From Clostridia bacterium (lineage in GTDB: Bacteria; Bacillota; Clostridia; Oscillospirales; CAG-382), in assembly GCA_017447445.1 (NCBI GenBank), contig JAFSNK010000027.1:1-64000 (forward strand): a stretch of 64,000 bases of DNA, given 5' to 3'. The notes beneath the pieces were generated by a model. The model made no database searches. It saw nothing but the letters and a program-made list of their open reading frames with translations, and was not told where the DNA came from. Below, one piece after another: positions 40,971 through 50,245 of this stretch. The stretch's first letter is position 1, and each line of letters starts with the position of its first letter. Both the position numbers and the translations under genes were made by a program.

Positions 40971-42680
40971 ATGTCAGACGATCGCAGCACCCCGGAAAGC
41001 CGCGCGGACGAGCTTTTCAAGATACTCGACGAATTCCGCGACGACGCCGCGGGAGCAAACCCCGGCGAAGGCGAAGCGGAAGCCCCCGCGGAAGCGGAAG
41101 GCGCGCCCGTCCCCCCCGCCGTGGAGGAAGAAAAGAGCTTTACGGGACGTTCCGACGAAATATTGGAAATAATCTCCGGCAGAAAGTCGCCGGACGAAGC
41201 AGACGACGCTTTTGCGAAAGCGCCGGACGAAGCCGCGGAGGAAGCCGCAGAGGAAACGGCGGAAGCCCCGGCGGATAACGGCGGCGGCGCGGAAGAGCTT
41301 GCCGAAATGCCCGCCGCGCTGTTCGGGCACCTTACCGACGAGGGCAGCGAAGCTCCCCAGGGCGAGGAGCCGGAGCAGAAGGACCCGCATTTTACCGATT
41401 CATTCACCCCCGTGGAGCTTCCCGAGGAGGCGGAACCGGAGGGACGGTTCGGCGCGGAGGACCCGGAGGAGGACGGGGACGGCGAGGAAGAAGCCCGTCC
41501 CAAAGGCGGGTTCGGCAGGGCGCTGCAGCGCCTGAGTCTTATCCCCAAGGCGGTGATATACATCGTCGTCGTCGCGCTTATCTCGGCGTATCTTTCCTAC
41601 TACGCCATATCCATAGGCAACGACGTGTTCGCCCTGGTATGCGAGGACGCGGTGGTGGAGATAAAGATCCCCGAAAACGCCACCGACGCCGACGTCGCCG
41701 AGATCCTTAAAGAAAACGGCATTATCGAATACGCCTGGGTATATAAGCTTTATATGCGCTACCGCGGAGGCGGAGACGAAGAAGGAAAATATATCCCCGG
41801 CACCCACCGGCTCAACCGGAACTACAACTATTCGCAGATAATCACCGCGCTTACTGTCGCGCATACCAAACGCGACGTGGTGCGTATCGCCATCCCGGAG
41901 GGCTTCACAGTCGATCAGATAATCGACCTGCTCGTTAAAAACGGGCTCGGCACGCGCGAAAACTACGTGGAAGCCGTGAACAACTACCCTTATAAGCATG
42001 AATTCGTGCAGCAGCTTACGGAAATGGGGTATCCCGAAACGCGCAAATACCGGCTGGAGGGGTATCTGTTCCCGGACACCTACGAATTTTACACCAGCAC
42101 CTCCGAGGTGTACGTTATAAACGCGTTTCTCAATAACTTCAACGAAAAATTCTGGAAGGACTACAACAAGATCGACGGCGACGGCGGCTCCTACCGCAAG
42201 ATGATGGAGGACGAATACGGTATGAGCTTCGACGATATCATTACGCTGGCGTCGATGATTCAGGCGGAGGGCAAAACGGCGGAGGATTTCGAGGCGATAT
42301 CCTACGTCTTCCACAACCGCTTGAAGCACAGCGGCACCTTCCCGCGGCTGGAAAGCGACGCGACCATACAGTACGTGCTCGAAAAGCGCGAGCAGGACGC
42401 CGCGAATATAGATATCTCGCTCGACACTCCGTATAACACCTATCTTTACGACGGGCTGCCTCCCGGAGCGATCTGCAACCCCGGTATAGAAACGATAATG
42501 TCGGCTATGTTCCCGTCGGCGCCGCTTAACGCCTACGGTTACGAGATCGACGCCTACTTCTTCGTCGCGAACAACGCGGGCAAGGTCTATTACGCCACGA
42601 GCGCCGCGGGACACGCCAACAACAAAGCGCAGGCGGCGCGGGACAACGAGGCGATCGAAGCCGGGAACTACGAGGGCTGA
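40971..42680 (+). CDS. mltG: Endolytic murein transglycosylase MltG with long acidic N-terminal tail
   Basis: A 569-residue protein. Residues 1 to about 185 are an unusually long, Glu/Ala/Pro-rich cytoplasmic tail. One transmembrane helix lies at about 192-212. A LysM-like region follows (VVEIKIPENATDADVAEILK), and the catalytic YceG domain spans about 300-555 (RLEGYLFPDTYEFY, LASMIQAEGKTAEDFEAISYVFHNRL with the catalytic Glu, LESDATIQYVL, NPGIETIMSAMFPS). MltG cuts nascent glycan strands and sets their length. AAGGAGG precedes the ATG. Most MltG proteins have a short N-terminus. Confidence 0.93.
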   Translation: MSDDRSTPESRADELFKILDEFRDDAAGANPGEGEAEAPAEAEGAPVPPAVEEEKSFTGRSDEILEIISGRKSPDEADDAFAKAPDEAAEEAAEETAEAPADNGGGAEELAEMPAALFGHLTDEGSEAPQGEEPEQKDPHFTDSFTPVELPEEAEPEGRFGAEDPEEDGDGEEEARPKGGFGRALQRLSLIPKAVIYIVVVALISAYLSYYAISIGNDVFALVCEDAVVEIKIPENATDADVAEILKENGIIEYAWVYKLYMRYRGGGDEEGKYIPGTHRLNRNYNYSQIITALTVAHTKRDVVRIAIPEGFTVDQIIDLLVKNGLGTRENYVEAVNNYPYKHEFVQQLTEMGYPETRKYRLEGYLFPDTYEFYTSTSEVYVINAFLNNFNEKFWKDYNKIDGDGGSYRKMMEDEYGMSFDDIITLASMIQAEGKTAEDFEAISYVFHNRLKHSGTFPRLESDATIQYVLEKREQDAANIDISLDTPYNTYLYDGLPPGAICNPGIETIMSAMFPSAPLNAYGYEIDAYFFVANNAGKVYYATSAAGHANNKAQAARDNEAIEAGNYEG

Positions 42681-42683
42681 TCT

Positions 42684-43892
42684 ATGCCGCACGGAAAAAG
42701 GCCGGAGCTTCTCGCGCCGGCGGGGAACTTTGAAAAACTGACCTACGCGGTGCGCTACGGCGCCGACGCCGTCTACTGCGCGCTGGACAGGTTCGGTATG
42801 CGCGCGAGCGCGGGCAATTTTACGCCGGAGGAGTTCGCAAAAGGGGTGGAATACGCGCACGCGCACGGCGCGAAGGTCCACTGCGCGATGAACGTCAACC
42901 CGCGCGACGCGGAATTCGAACTGCTCCCCGAATATATAAAATACGTTTCGGACGCCGGCGCGGACGCGTTCATCGCAAGCGACCCGGGCGTTATAGACTG
43001 CATCTTCCGTTACGCCGCCGACCCGTGCGTGCATCTTTCCACGCAGGTCAGCACCGTGAATTCCGCTTCGGCGCGGTTCTGGCTGCGGCAGGGGATAAAG
43101 CGCATCGTGCTCGCACGGGAACTTTCGCTTGAAGAGATAAAGCGTATACGCGAAAACGTGCCGGAGATCGAGCTGGAATGCTTCGTTCACGGCGCGATGT
43201 GCGTTTCGTATTCCGGCAGATGCCTGCTTTCGAACTACTTTACCGGGCGGGACGCCAACGGCGGCCGCTGCGCTCAGCCCTGCAGGTGGAAATATCACCT
43301 TGTCGAGGACAAGAACGGCTATACCGCCGAGGCGGAGCAGGACGGGGACGGCGCCTACGTCTTTTCCTCCCGCGATCTGCGTATGATCGATCACGTCCCC
43401 GAGCTCGTCGGGGCGGGCGTGGATTCTTTTAAGATAGAGGGGCGTATGAAAAGCGCCTATTACACCGCGGCGATGAGCAACGCCTACCGCATCGCGATAG
43501 ACGCCTGCATGCGCGGAGAGCCGTTCGACGAACGCTGTATCGCGGAGACCGAAAGCGTGAGCCACCGCGAATACGGGACGGGGTATTATTTCTCGTCCCC
43601 CGGGAGCGACGCGAATACCGTTAAAGCCAACGAATACGTTGCGGACCGCCCGTTCCTGTGCAGCGTTTTATCGTACGACGAAAGCGCGGGGCTCGCAAAA
43701 TGCCTGCAGCGCAACAAGATGCGCGTCGGCGAAAAGGCGAACGTTTTGTCCCCCGGCGGGTTCGGGCGCGATTTCGTTATAGGCGAAATGTTCGACCGCG
43801 ATATGAACCCGATCGAGTCCACGCCGCACGCGGGGATGGAATTTTATCTGCGGATCGACGGCTTGAAGCCGATGGATATAATCAGGGGTTGA
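42684..43892 (+). CDS. U32 family protein (tRNA/rRNA hydroxylation type)
   Basis: A 402-residue protein of the peptidase U32 family. The TIM-barrel start is RPELLAPAGNFEKLTYAVRY. The signature stretch from about 166 contains ECFVHGAMCVSYSGRCLLSN and GGRCAQPCRW, with the Cys cluster expected to bind an Fe-S cluster, and DSFKIEGRMKSAYYTA follows. Despite the name, characterised members (TrhP, RlhA) act in prephenate-dependent tRNA or rRNA hydroxylation. TrhP-like is the best guess. It begins 4 nt after mltG, with only GAGGG upstream. Confidence 0.88.
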   Translation: MPHGKRPELLAPAGNFEKLTYAVRYGADAVYCALDRFGMRASAGNFTPEEFAKGVEYAHAHGAKVHCAMNVNPRDAEFELLPEYIKYVSDAGADAFIASDPGVIDCIFRYAADPCVHLSTQVSTVNSASARFWLRQGIKRIVLARELSLEEIKRIRENVPEIELECFVHGAMCVSYSGRCLLSNYFTGRDANGGRCAQPCRWKYHLVEDKNGYTAEAEQDGDGAYVFSSRDLRMIDHVPELVGAGVDSFKIEGRMKSAYYTAAMSNAYRIAIDACMRGEPFDERCIAETESVSHREYGTGYYFSSPGSDANTVKANEYVADRPFLCSVLSYDESAGLAKCLQRNKMRVGEKANVLSPGGFGRDFVIGEMFDRDMNPIESTPHAGMEFYLRIDGLKPMDIIRG

Positions 43893-43894
43893 AA

Positions 43895-44560
43895 ATGGCG
43901 AAAACGCTTTCGGAGCTTGCCGAAAGGGCAAAAATAACGGTGATATCCGGTCCGTTCGGCGCCGGAAAGACCAATATCGCGGTGAATACGGCGCTTGCGC
44001 TCGCCGCGAAGGGCGAAATCTGCCGGGTCGCCGATCTGGATACGGTGAACCCGTATTTCCGCAGCGCGGACAACGAAAAAATGCTTGCCGCGCACGGCGT
44101 GGAAACGCTTGTCCCGGAGTTTGCGAACACGAACGTGGATATACCGGCGCTCCCGCGAGATTACAACAAGATATTCACCGGGGCGGGGTATTCGATCTGC
44201 GACGTGGGCGGCGACGCCGACGGCGCGGCGGTACTCGGCGTCTCGCGCGAGGATTACCTGAACGCGGGCTGCGCGATGTATTTCGTGTATAACCGCTTCC
44301 GCCCGCTTACGGCGGACCCGGCGGACGCGCTGGAGATGCTGCGGCATATCGAACGCGTTTCGGGGCTTCGCTTCCGCGGGATAATAAACAACAGCAACCT
44401 CGGCGCGGAAACGACTTCCGAAGTCGTGCGCGAGGGCGTTCCTTTCGCGGAAAAGCTCGCCGCGCTGGCGGGGCTCCCGCTGGAGATAACGGTTTCGCCG
44501 GAGTGGGCGTATTTGCCCGGCACCGCGGCGATAAAGGATATTACGAAAAAATTATTCTGA
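43895..44560 (+). CDS. ParA/MinD-like P-loop ATPase next to the 2-oxoacid oxidoreductase genes
   Basis: A 221-residue SIMIBI-class nucleotide-binding protein. The P-loop is ISGPFGAGKTNIAVNTALAL (residues 16-35). VADLDTVNPYFRSADN corresponds to the switch/Asp motif, and YSICDVGGDADGAAVLG to the Walker B/DxGG motif. It lacks CxxC metal motifs. It starts 3 nt after the U32 gene and is followed 18 nt later by the ferredoxin subunit of the Kor complex, so a role in cofactor handling or complex assembly is an inference from position. It is not a chromosome-partition ParA by context. Confidence 0.8.
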   Translation: MAKTLSELAERAKITVISGPFGAGKTNIAVNTALALAAKGEICRVADLDTVNPYFRSADNEKMLAAHGVETLVPEFANTNVDIPALPRDYNKIFTGAGYSICDVGGDADGAAVLGVSREDYLNAGCAMYFVYNRFRPLTADPADALEMLRHIERVSGLRFRGIINNSNLGAETTSEVVREGVPFAEKLAALAGLPLEITVSPEWAYLPGTAAIKDITKKLF

Positions 44561-44577
44561 AATACAAGGTGGTAAAA

Positions 44578-44796
44578 ATGAACAGAGTTACATTCAAAAC
44601 CGAGCTGTGCAAGGGCTGCGGGCTGTGCGTCGGCGCCTGCCCGAAGCATCTTATCGCGCTCGACAAAACGAAGCTCAACGCCAAAGGGTACCATCCCGCC
44701 GGTATCACCGGGCAGGAAAACTGCATCGCCTGCGCGATGTGCGCGACGATGTGCCCCGACGTGGTGATTACTGTTGAAAGGGGAGTTGAAGAATAA
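44578..44796 (+). CDS. korD: 2-oxoacid:ferredoxin oxidoreductase, delta (2x[4Fe-4S]) subunit
   Basis: A 72-residue ferredoxin-like subunit. Two CxxCxxCxxxCP motifs are present: CKGCGLCVGACPKH near the N-terminus and CIACAMCATMCPD near the C-terminus. It relays electrons from the thiamine-diphosphate site to ferredoxin. AAGGTGG precedes the ATG at 44578; the longer open frame overlaps the upstream gene. Its stop and the next start share one base (TAATG). Confidence 0.92.
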   Translation: MNRVTFKTELCKGCGLCVGACPKHLIALDKTKLNAKGYHPAGITGQENCIACAMCATMCPDVVITVERGVEE

Positions 44797-45857
44797 TGGC
44801 AAAAATGCTTATGAAGGGCAACGAGGCGATAGCGGAAGCCGCGATACGCGCCGGCTGCCGGCTTTTCTTCGGATACCCGATCACCCCGCAGACCGAGCTT
44901 TCGGAATATATGGCTAAAAATATGCCCAAATGCGGCGGGCTGAGTCTGCAGGCGGAAAGCGAGATCGCCGCGATAAATATGGTTTTAGGCGCGGCAAGCA
45001 CCGGGGCGCGCGTCATAACCAGCTCGTCCTCGCCCGGGATCTCGCTTAAAAGCGAGGGTATCTCCTACATAATCGGCTCCGACCTGCCCTGCGTTATAGT
45101 GAACGTTCAGCGCGGCGGCCCCGGTCTGGGCGGCATACAGCCGGCGCAGAGCGACTACAATCAGGCGACGAAGGCATTGGGCCACGGCGACGGACACATA
45201 ATCGTCCTCGCGCCGGATTCGGTGCAGGAGATGGCGGCGCTCACCGCCGAGGCGTTCGACCTCGCCGATATCTACCGTATGCCCTGCATGATATTCGCCG
45301 ACGGCGCTCTGGGGCAGATGATGGAGCCGGTCGATTTCGAAGCCGTCCCCGTGCGCGAGCTGCCCGCCAAGGACTGGGCTTGCACCGGTACGGGCGGAAA
45401 ACGCGTTCACAACATAATAAATTCGCTTTATATGGAGCCGGAGGCGCTTGAAAAAACCGTCGTCGAACGCTTCGAACGCTATAAAAAGCTCGCCGAGAAC
45501 GAGACGAAGTACGAGGAGTTCATGCTGGACGACGCGGAATACGCCGTAGTCGCCTACGGCATTACCGCCCGCATCGCCAAGACCGCGGTCATAAACGCGC
45601 GCAGGAAGGGGATAAAAGCGGGGCTGTTCCGCCCGATCACGCTTTATCCGTTCCCGGAAAAGCCGCTTAACAGACTCGCGGACGGTGTGAAAAAGTTCCT
45701 TTCCGTCGAAATGAATATGGGACAGATGCTTAACGACGTGAAGGTCGCCGTCGAATGCAAAAAGCCGGTGATCCACTTCGGCAGGACCGGCGGCGTTATT
45801 CCCACGCCGGAAGAAGTGCTTGAACAACTGGAAAAACTCGCGGGAGGTGCAGAATAA
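44796..45857 (+). CDS. korA: 2-oxoacid:ferredoxin oxidoreductase, alpha subunit (VorB/KorA type)
   Basis: A 353-residue subunit with the pyruvate-flavodoxin-oxidoreductase N-terminal domain: GNEAIAEAAIRAGCRLFFGY, PITPQTELSEY, QAESEIAAINMVLGAASTG, TSSSSPGISLKSEGISYIIG. The complex oxidatively decarboxylates a 2-oxoacid to its acyl-CoA, reducing ferredoxin. Such four-gene sets serve 2-oxoglutarate or branched 2-oxoacids (3-methyl-2-oxobutanoate); the sequence alone does not decide. It overlaps korB by one base (TAATG). Confidence 0.92.
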   Translation: MAKMLMKGNEAIAEAAIRAGCRLFFGYPITPQTELSEYMAKNMPKCGGLSLQAESEIAAINMVLGAASTGARVITSSSSPGISLKSEGISYIIGSDLPCVIVNVQRGGPGLGGIQPAQSDYNQATKALGHGDGHIIVLAPDSVQEMAALTAEAFDLADIYRMPCMIFADGALGQMMEPVDFEAVPVRELPAKDWACTGTGGKRVHNIINSLYMEPEALEKTVVERFERYKKLAENETKYEEFMLDDAEYAVVAYGITARIAKTAVINARRKGIKAGLFRPITLYPFPEKPLNRLADGVKKFLSVEMNMGQMLNDVKVAVECKKPVIHFGRTGGVIPTPEEVLEQLEKLAGGAE

Positions 45858-46609
45858 TGACAGTCTTCCAAAAACCGCACGCGCTTACGGATATGCCTTT
45901 CCACTATTGCCCGGGCTGTACCCACGGCATAATACACCGCCTTGTCGCCGAGGTCATCGACGAGCTCGGCGTGGAGGACAAAACGGTGGGCATCGCCCCC
46001 GTCGGCTGCTCCGTATTCGCCTATAATTACTTCAACTGCGATATGATCGAAGCGCCCCACGGACGCGCCCCCGCCGTTGCGACGGGCGTGAAGCGCGCGC
46101 ACCCGGAATTAACGGTGTTCACCTATCAGGGCGACGGCGACCTTGCCGCCATCGGCACCGCCGAAACGGTGCACGTCGGCGCGAGAGGCGAGAATATCAC
46201 GATAATTTTCGTCAACAACGCCATTTACGGTATGACGGGCGGCCAGATGGCCCCCACCACGCTTCTGGGGCAGGTAACCACCACCTCGCCCTACGGCCGT
46301 ATCCGCGAGATACAGGGCAACCCGATACGCGTCTGCGAAATGGTAAGCACGCTGGACGGCGTGGCGTACGCCGAACGCGTTTCCGTCGACTGTGTGAAAA
46401 ACGTGCTCAACGCCAAAAAAGCCATTAAGAAGGGCTTTACGATGCAGCAGGAGAAGAGAGGGCTTTCGATAATCGAGGTGCTTTCCACCTGCCCGACGAA
46501 CTGGGGGCTTTCGCCCGAAAAGGCCATTGAATGGCTGCGCGAGAATATGATAAAGCATTACCCGTTGGGGGTGTATAAAGACGTTACTGCAGAGGAGGCA
46601 AACAAATGA
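45857..46609 (+). CDS. korB: 2-oxoacid:ferredoxin oxidoreductase, beta (ThDP-binding) subunit
   Basis: A 250-residue thiamine-diphosphate subunit. The Cys-containing N-terminus (FHYCPGCTHGIIHR) and the ThDP/Mg motif YQGDGDLAAIGTAETVH ... IIFVNNAIYGMTGGQMAPTT are diagnostic for KorB/VorA-type proteins. It forms the active site with the alpha subunit. It ends in an ATGA overlap with the gamma gene, so all four subunits are translationally linked. Confidence 0.93.
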   Translation: MTVFQKPHALTDMPFHYCPGCTHGIIHRLVAEVIDELGVEDKTVGIAPVGCSVFAYNYFNCDMIEAPHGRAPAVATGVKRAHPELTVFTYQGDGDLAAIGTAETVHVGARGENITIIFVNNAIYGMTGGQMAPTTLLGQVTTTSPYGRIREIQGNPIRVCEMVSTLDGVAYAERVSVDCVKNVLNAKKAIKKGFTMQQEKRGLSIIEVLSTCPTNWGLSPEKAIEWLRENMIKHYPLGVYKDVTAEEANK

Positions 46610-47139
46610 GCGCTATCCTTCTTGCCGGATTCGGCGGCCAGGGCATACTTTTCGCGGGGAAGCAGCTTGTGCTCGCCGGGATGAAAAAGGATAAACAGGT
46701 GAGCTGGCTGCCGTCCTACGGGCCGGAAATGCGCGGCGGCACCTGCAACTGCTCCGTGAATATCGACGACGAACCGATCGGCTCGCCGCTCGTTACCGCG
46801 CCGGATATACTTATAGCGATGAACAAACCCTCGCTGCTGAAATTCGCAGGGCGCGTCGTTCCCGGCGGCACCGTCGTCTACGATACCTCGCTTATCGATA
46901 TCGCCGTCGGCAGGGACGACGTGAACGCGTACGGCATCCCCGCGACGGGGCTTGCAAACGACGCGGGCATCGCCAAACTGGCGAACGTCATACTGCTCGG
47001 ATACCTTATTAAAAAGACCGGACTTTACGAAAAGGATTTCTTCCTTGAGCATATCCGCGGTTCGGCGCCCAAATCCAAACCGGAACTCGGCGAGCTGAAC
47101 GCGAAAGCGCTGCTTATCGGCTATGGCTACGAGGGCTGA
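46606..47139 (+). CDS. korC: 2-oxoacid:ferredoxin oxidoreductase, gamma subunit
   Basis: A 177-residue subunit with the catalytic-domain signature of gamma chains: [20 protein letters not shown] at residues 5-24, [18 protein letters not shown] near 44-61, and [17 protein letters not shown]. It probably contributes to CoA binding. Overlaps korB by 4 nt and ispD by 17 nt. Confidence 0.92.
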   Translation: MSAILLAGFGGQGILFAGKQLVLAGMKKDKQVSWLPSYGPEMRGGTCNCSVNIDDEPIGSPLVTAPDILIAMNKPSLLKFAGRVVPGGTVVYDTSLIDIAVGRDDVNAYGIPATGLANDAGIAKLANVILLGYLIKKTGLYEKDFFLEHIRGSAPKSKPELGELNAKALLIGYGYEG

Positions 47140-47845
47140 AAACGTCTTTGCCGTGATAGTCGCCGCAGGCGGCGGCACGCGAATGGGCGGCGTTTCGAAG
47201 CCGCTTATAAAGCTGGGCAAAAAAACGCTTTTCGAATACGTGCTGGACGCGTTCTGCCGTTCGGTCTGCGAAAAGATGACCGTGGTGTGCAACCCCGCGA
47301 ACGAGCAGGCGCTTAAAGAGCTCGCCGCCGCGTACGGAACAAAGGAGATCGATTTCACCTACGGCGGCGAAACGCGAAGCGATTCGGTCTTCAACGGCGT
47401 TAAAAACTGCGGCAGGTGCGGTTTCGTGGCGGTCCACGACTGCGCGCGCCCCTTCGTTACCCCGGAGATCATCGAAAACGTTATCGAAGGCGCCCGCAAA
47501 ACCGGCGTTTCCACCGCCTGTACCCCGGTGACCGATACGGTGAAGTACGTCGACGCGGAGCACGGCGTTATCTACACGCCTCAGCGGAAGAACCTGCTCG
47601 CGATACAGACGCCGCAGTGCTTCCGTAAAGAGCTTTACCTCCCGGCGTATCTGCTGGCGAAAAGCGCCGGGCGCGAATATACCGACGAGACGTCCATGCT
47701 CGAGGCGGCGGGACACGGAGTTGAATACGTGATCTGCGACGCTTCGAATATAAAACTCACCACCAGGGCGGACGTTATGACCGCCCGCGCCATACGACTT
47801 ATAAGGGAGCACGACAACAATGATAAGAATGGGACAGGGATATGA
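47123..47845 (+). CDS. ispD: 2-C-methyl-D-erythritol 4-phosphate cytidylyltransferase
   Basis: A 240-residue nucleotidyltransferase of the MEP isoprenoid pathway (MEP + CTP to CDP-ME). Motifs: [20 protein letters not shown] at residues 11-30, [27 protein letters not shown] and [20 protein letters not shown] near the C-terminus. The start ATG lies inside korC (17-nt overlap) with no strong ribosome binding site, so coupling to korC translation is likely. ispF follows with a 26-nt overlap. Confidence 0.94.
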   Translation: MATRAENVFAVIVAAGGGTRMGGVSKPLIKLGKKTLFEYVLDAFCRSVCEKMTVVCNPANEQALKELAAAYGTKEIDFTYGGETRSDSVFNGVKNCGRCGFVAVHDCARPFVTPEIIENVIEGARKTGVSTACTPVTDTVKYVDAEHGVIYTPQRKNLLAIQTPQCFRKELYLPAYLLAKSAGREYTDETSMLEAAGHGVEYVICDASNIKLTTRADVMTARAIRLIREHDNNDKNGTGI

Positions 47846-48293
47846 TGTCCACCGCCTTGTCGAAGGCAGAAAGCTGATACTCGGCGGCGTGGAGATCGAA
47901 TACGAAAAAGGGCTTTTGGGCCATTCCGACGCGGACGTGCTTATCCACGCGATCTGCGACGCGCTTCTCGGCGCGGCGGCGCTGGGCGATATAGGGCGTA
48001 AGTTCCCGGATACCGACCCGAAGTACGAGGGGATCTCTTCTTTGAATCTGCTTGCCGAGGTCGGCAGGATGCTTAAAACGATGGAATGCAGCATAAACAA
48101 CATCGACGCGACTGTCATCGCGCAGGAACCGAAGCTTATGCCGTATATCAACGAGATGCGCCATAACATCGCACGGGTGCTGGACGTTTCGCCCGGGGCG
48201 GTAAGCGTTAAGGCGACCACGGAAGAGGGGCTGGGGTTTTCCGGCAGAAAGGAAGGCATCGCCGCCATGGCGGTGGCTGTTATAGATGAGTAA
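47820..48293 (+). CDS. ispF: 2-C-methyl-D-erythritol 2,4-cyclodiphosphate synthase
   Basis: A 157-residue MEP-pathway enzyme. [13 protein letters not shown] with the Asp/His metal ligands, [36 protein letters not shown] and [20 protein letters not shown] are all typical. GGGAG precedes the ATG. It overlaps ispD by 26 nt and nagA by 8 nt. The pair supplies precursors for undecaprenyl phosphate, needed by the wall genes around it. Confidence 0.96.
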   Translation: MIRMGQGYDVHRLVEGRKLILGGVEIEYEKGLLGHSDADVLIHAICDALLGAAALGDIGRKFPDTDPKYEGISSLNLLAEVGRMLKTMECSINNIDATVIAQEPKLMPYINEMRHNIARVLDVSPGAVSVKATTEEGLGFSGRKEGIAAMAVAVIDE

Positions 48294-49434
48294 GCAAAGC
48301 ATAGGCGGAAATCTTATAACCCCAAACGGAATAATAAAAGGCGCGGCGGAATACGAAAACGGGATAATAACCGCGATAAAGCCGGACGAAAGCGTTAAAA
48401 GCGAACGCTTCGTCGCGCCCGGGTTCATAGATATCCACGTCCACGGCGGCGGCGGGCACGATTTTATGGACGGCACCGAGGAAGCGTTCTTAGGCGCTGC
48501 AAAGCTGCACGTCTCCCACGGGACGGCGACTCTGCTGCCCACCACGCTCACCTGCTCCGACGCGGAGCTGTTCAACGCTTTCGACGTGATGCGCCGCGTG
48601 CGGAAGGACAAGACCTACGGCGGCGTGTTCTACGGAATGCACCTCGAAGGCCCCTATTTTTCGCCCGAGCAGGCGGGCGCGCAGGACACGCGCTATCTGC
48701 GCAAGCCGGAAAAAGCGCATTACGGCGAGATACTCAGACGCGGCGAAGGGATAATCGCCCGATGGTCGTCCGCGCCGGAGCTGGAAGGCGCGCTCGAGCT
48801 GGGCGACAGATTGAAAGAGCTTGGGATCTGCGCCGCGATCGGGCATACCGACGCGTATTACGAGGACGTGCTGGAGGCGTGCAAGCACGGATATACCCAC
48901 GTCACCCACCTTTACAGCGGTATGAGCGCGCTCCGCCGCATAAAGGGCTACCGCCGCCCCGGCGTGCTCGAAGCGGCGTATATGATCGACAAGCTCACGG
49001 TAGAAGTCATCTGCGACGGGCGGCATCTGCCGCTTTCGATGCTCGGCTACGTTTTCCGCGCAAAGGGGCCGGATAAATGCGCGCTTATCACCGATTCGAT
49101 GCGCGGCGCCGGGATGACGGAGGGAAAGACCATACTCGGCTCTTTGAAAAACGGGCAGGAATGCTATATCGAGGACGGAGTTTCCAAAATGCCGGGCGGA
49201 AACGCTTTCGCCGGAAGTATCGCCACCGCCGACAGGCTGGTACGCAACGCAATAGCCGCCGGCGCGTGTCCGGAGGACGCGGTGCGGATGATCACAAAGA
49301 CCCCGGCGGATATAATCGGCATGCGCGACAGAGGAACGCTGGAGGTCGGCAAGCGCGCCGATTTCACCGTGTTCGAAGGCGACGTAGAGATAACCGCGGT
49401 AATCAGCGGCGGACAAACGATATACGAAAGGTGA
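48286..49434 (+). CDS. nagA: N-acetylglucosamine-6-phosphate deacetylase
   Basis: A 382-residue amidohydrolase. [20 protein letters not shown] (metal HxH), [18 protein letters not shown] (Glu metal ligand), [31 protein letters not shown] and [12 protein letters not shown] (catalytic Asp) match NagA. It releases acetate from GlcNAc-6-P. The ATG at 48286 overlaps the end of ispF by 8 nt. Together with nagB it recycles or catabolises amino sugar. Confidence 0.94.
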   Translation: MSKQSIGGNLITPNGIIKGAAEYENGIITAIKPDESVKSERFVAPGFIDIHVHGGGGHDFMDGTEEAFLGAAKLHVSHGTATLLPTTLTCSDAELFNAFDVMRRVRKDKTYGGVFYGMHLEGPYFSPEQAGAQDTRYLRKPEKAHYGEILRRGEGIIARWSSAPELEGALELGDRLKELGICAAIGHTDAYYEDVLEACKHGYTHVTHLYSGMSALRRIKGYRRPGVLEAAYMIDKLTVEVICDGRHLPLSMLGYVFRAKGPDKCALITDSMRGAGMTEGKTILGSLKNGQECYIEDGVSKMPGGNAFAGSIATADRLVRNAIAAGACPEDAVRMITKTPADIIGMRDRGTLEVGKRADFTVFEGDVEITAVISGGQTIYER

Positions 49435-49439
49435 AAAAA

Positions 49440-50204
49440 ATGATAATCAAACAGGGAAAAGTCGATAAATTAAGATACGTCGCGCTGGATACCCGCGCCG
49501 AAATGGGCGCGCTCGCCGCGAAAGACATATCGGAAGAGATAAGCCGGCAGCTTGCCGCAAAAAGCGAAATAAACATGATCTTCGCAGCCGCGCCGAGCCA
49601 GAACGACGTGCTCGCTTCGCTCGTCGCCGGAAAAGATATAGAATGGGAGCGCATAAACGCCTTCCATATGGACGAATACATAGGGCTCCCCGCGGACGCG
49701 CCGCAGGGGTTCGGCAATTTCCTTAAAAACGCGATATTCGATAAGGTCCCCTTCAAAAGCGTGAATCTTATCGACAGCACGGCTTCCGATCCGGAAGCGG
49801 AATGCGAACGCTACGCCGCGCTGCTCGCCGCGCACAAATGCGATATAATCGTTATGGGCATAGGCGAAAACGGGCATATCGCCTTCAATGATCCGCACGT
49901 CGCGGATTTCCGCGATAAAAAAGCCGTTAAGGTGGTCTCGCTGGACGATATCTGCCGCCGGCAGCAGGTAAACGACGGCTGTTTTGAAAGGATCGAAGAG
50001 GTGCCGCGTTACGCGCTCACACTCACCATACCCACGCTCGTCGCGCCGGAGGCGGCGTTCTGCATAGTTCCGGCAAAAACAAAGGCGTGGGCGGTGGACC
50101 GCACGCTGAACGGCGAAATAGGCGAGGAATGCCCCGCCACGGCGCTGCGCCTGCACGGCAACGCTCGGCTTTATCTCGACGCGGACAGCAGTTCGCTGCT
50201 GTAA
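49440..50204 (+). CDS. nagB: Glucosamine-6-phosphate deaminase/isomerase
   Basis: A 254-residue enzyme converting GlcN-6-P to fructose-6-P and ammonia. INAFHMDEYIGLPADAPQGF and IVMGIGENGHIAFNDPHVAD are NagB/6-phosphogluconolactonase-fold hallmarks, the second carrying the catalytic Asp/His region. It has a slightly divergent N-terminus compared with E. coli NagB, so a related sugar phosphate is possible. AAAGGTGA precedes the ATG at 49440, 5 nt after nagA. Confidence 0.9.
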   Translation: MIIKQGKVDKLRYVALDTRAEMGALAAKDISEEISRQLAAKSEINMIFAAAPSQNDVLASLVAGKDIEWERINAFHMDEYIGLPADAPQGFGNFLKNAIFDKVPFKSVNLIDSTASDPEAECERYAALLAAHKCDIIVMGIGENGHIAFNDPHVADFRDKKAVKVVSLDDICRRQQVNDGCFERIEEVPRYALTLTIPTLVAPEAAFCIVPAKTKAWAVDRTLNGEIGEECPATALRLHGNARLYLDADSSSLL

Positions 50205-50245
50205 AGCGGATTCGGGACGATACGCACATATAACGGAGGTTCAAA

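Noticed and set aside
43895-44560. Chromosome or plasmid partition ParA
   Set aside because: No ParB or parS nearby and the gene sits inside a metabolic operon.
49077-49439. N-terminal extension of nagB, and the similar extensions of folD (51019), the sortase (51624) and the ParA-like gene (43658)
   Set aside because: The extensions are out-of-frame readings of the upstream gene; good internal start codons exist at the proper place.
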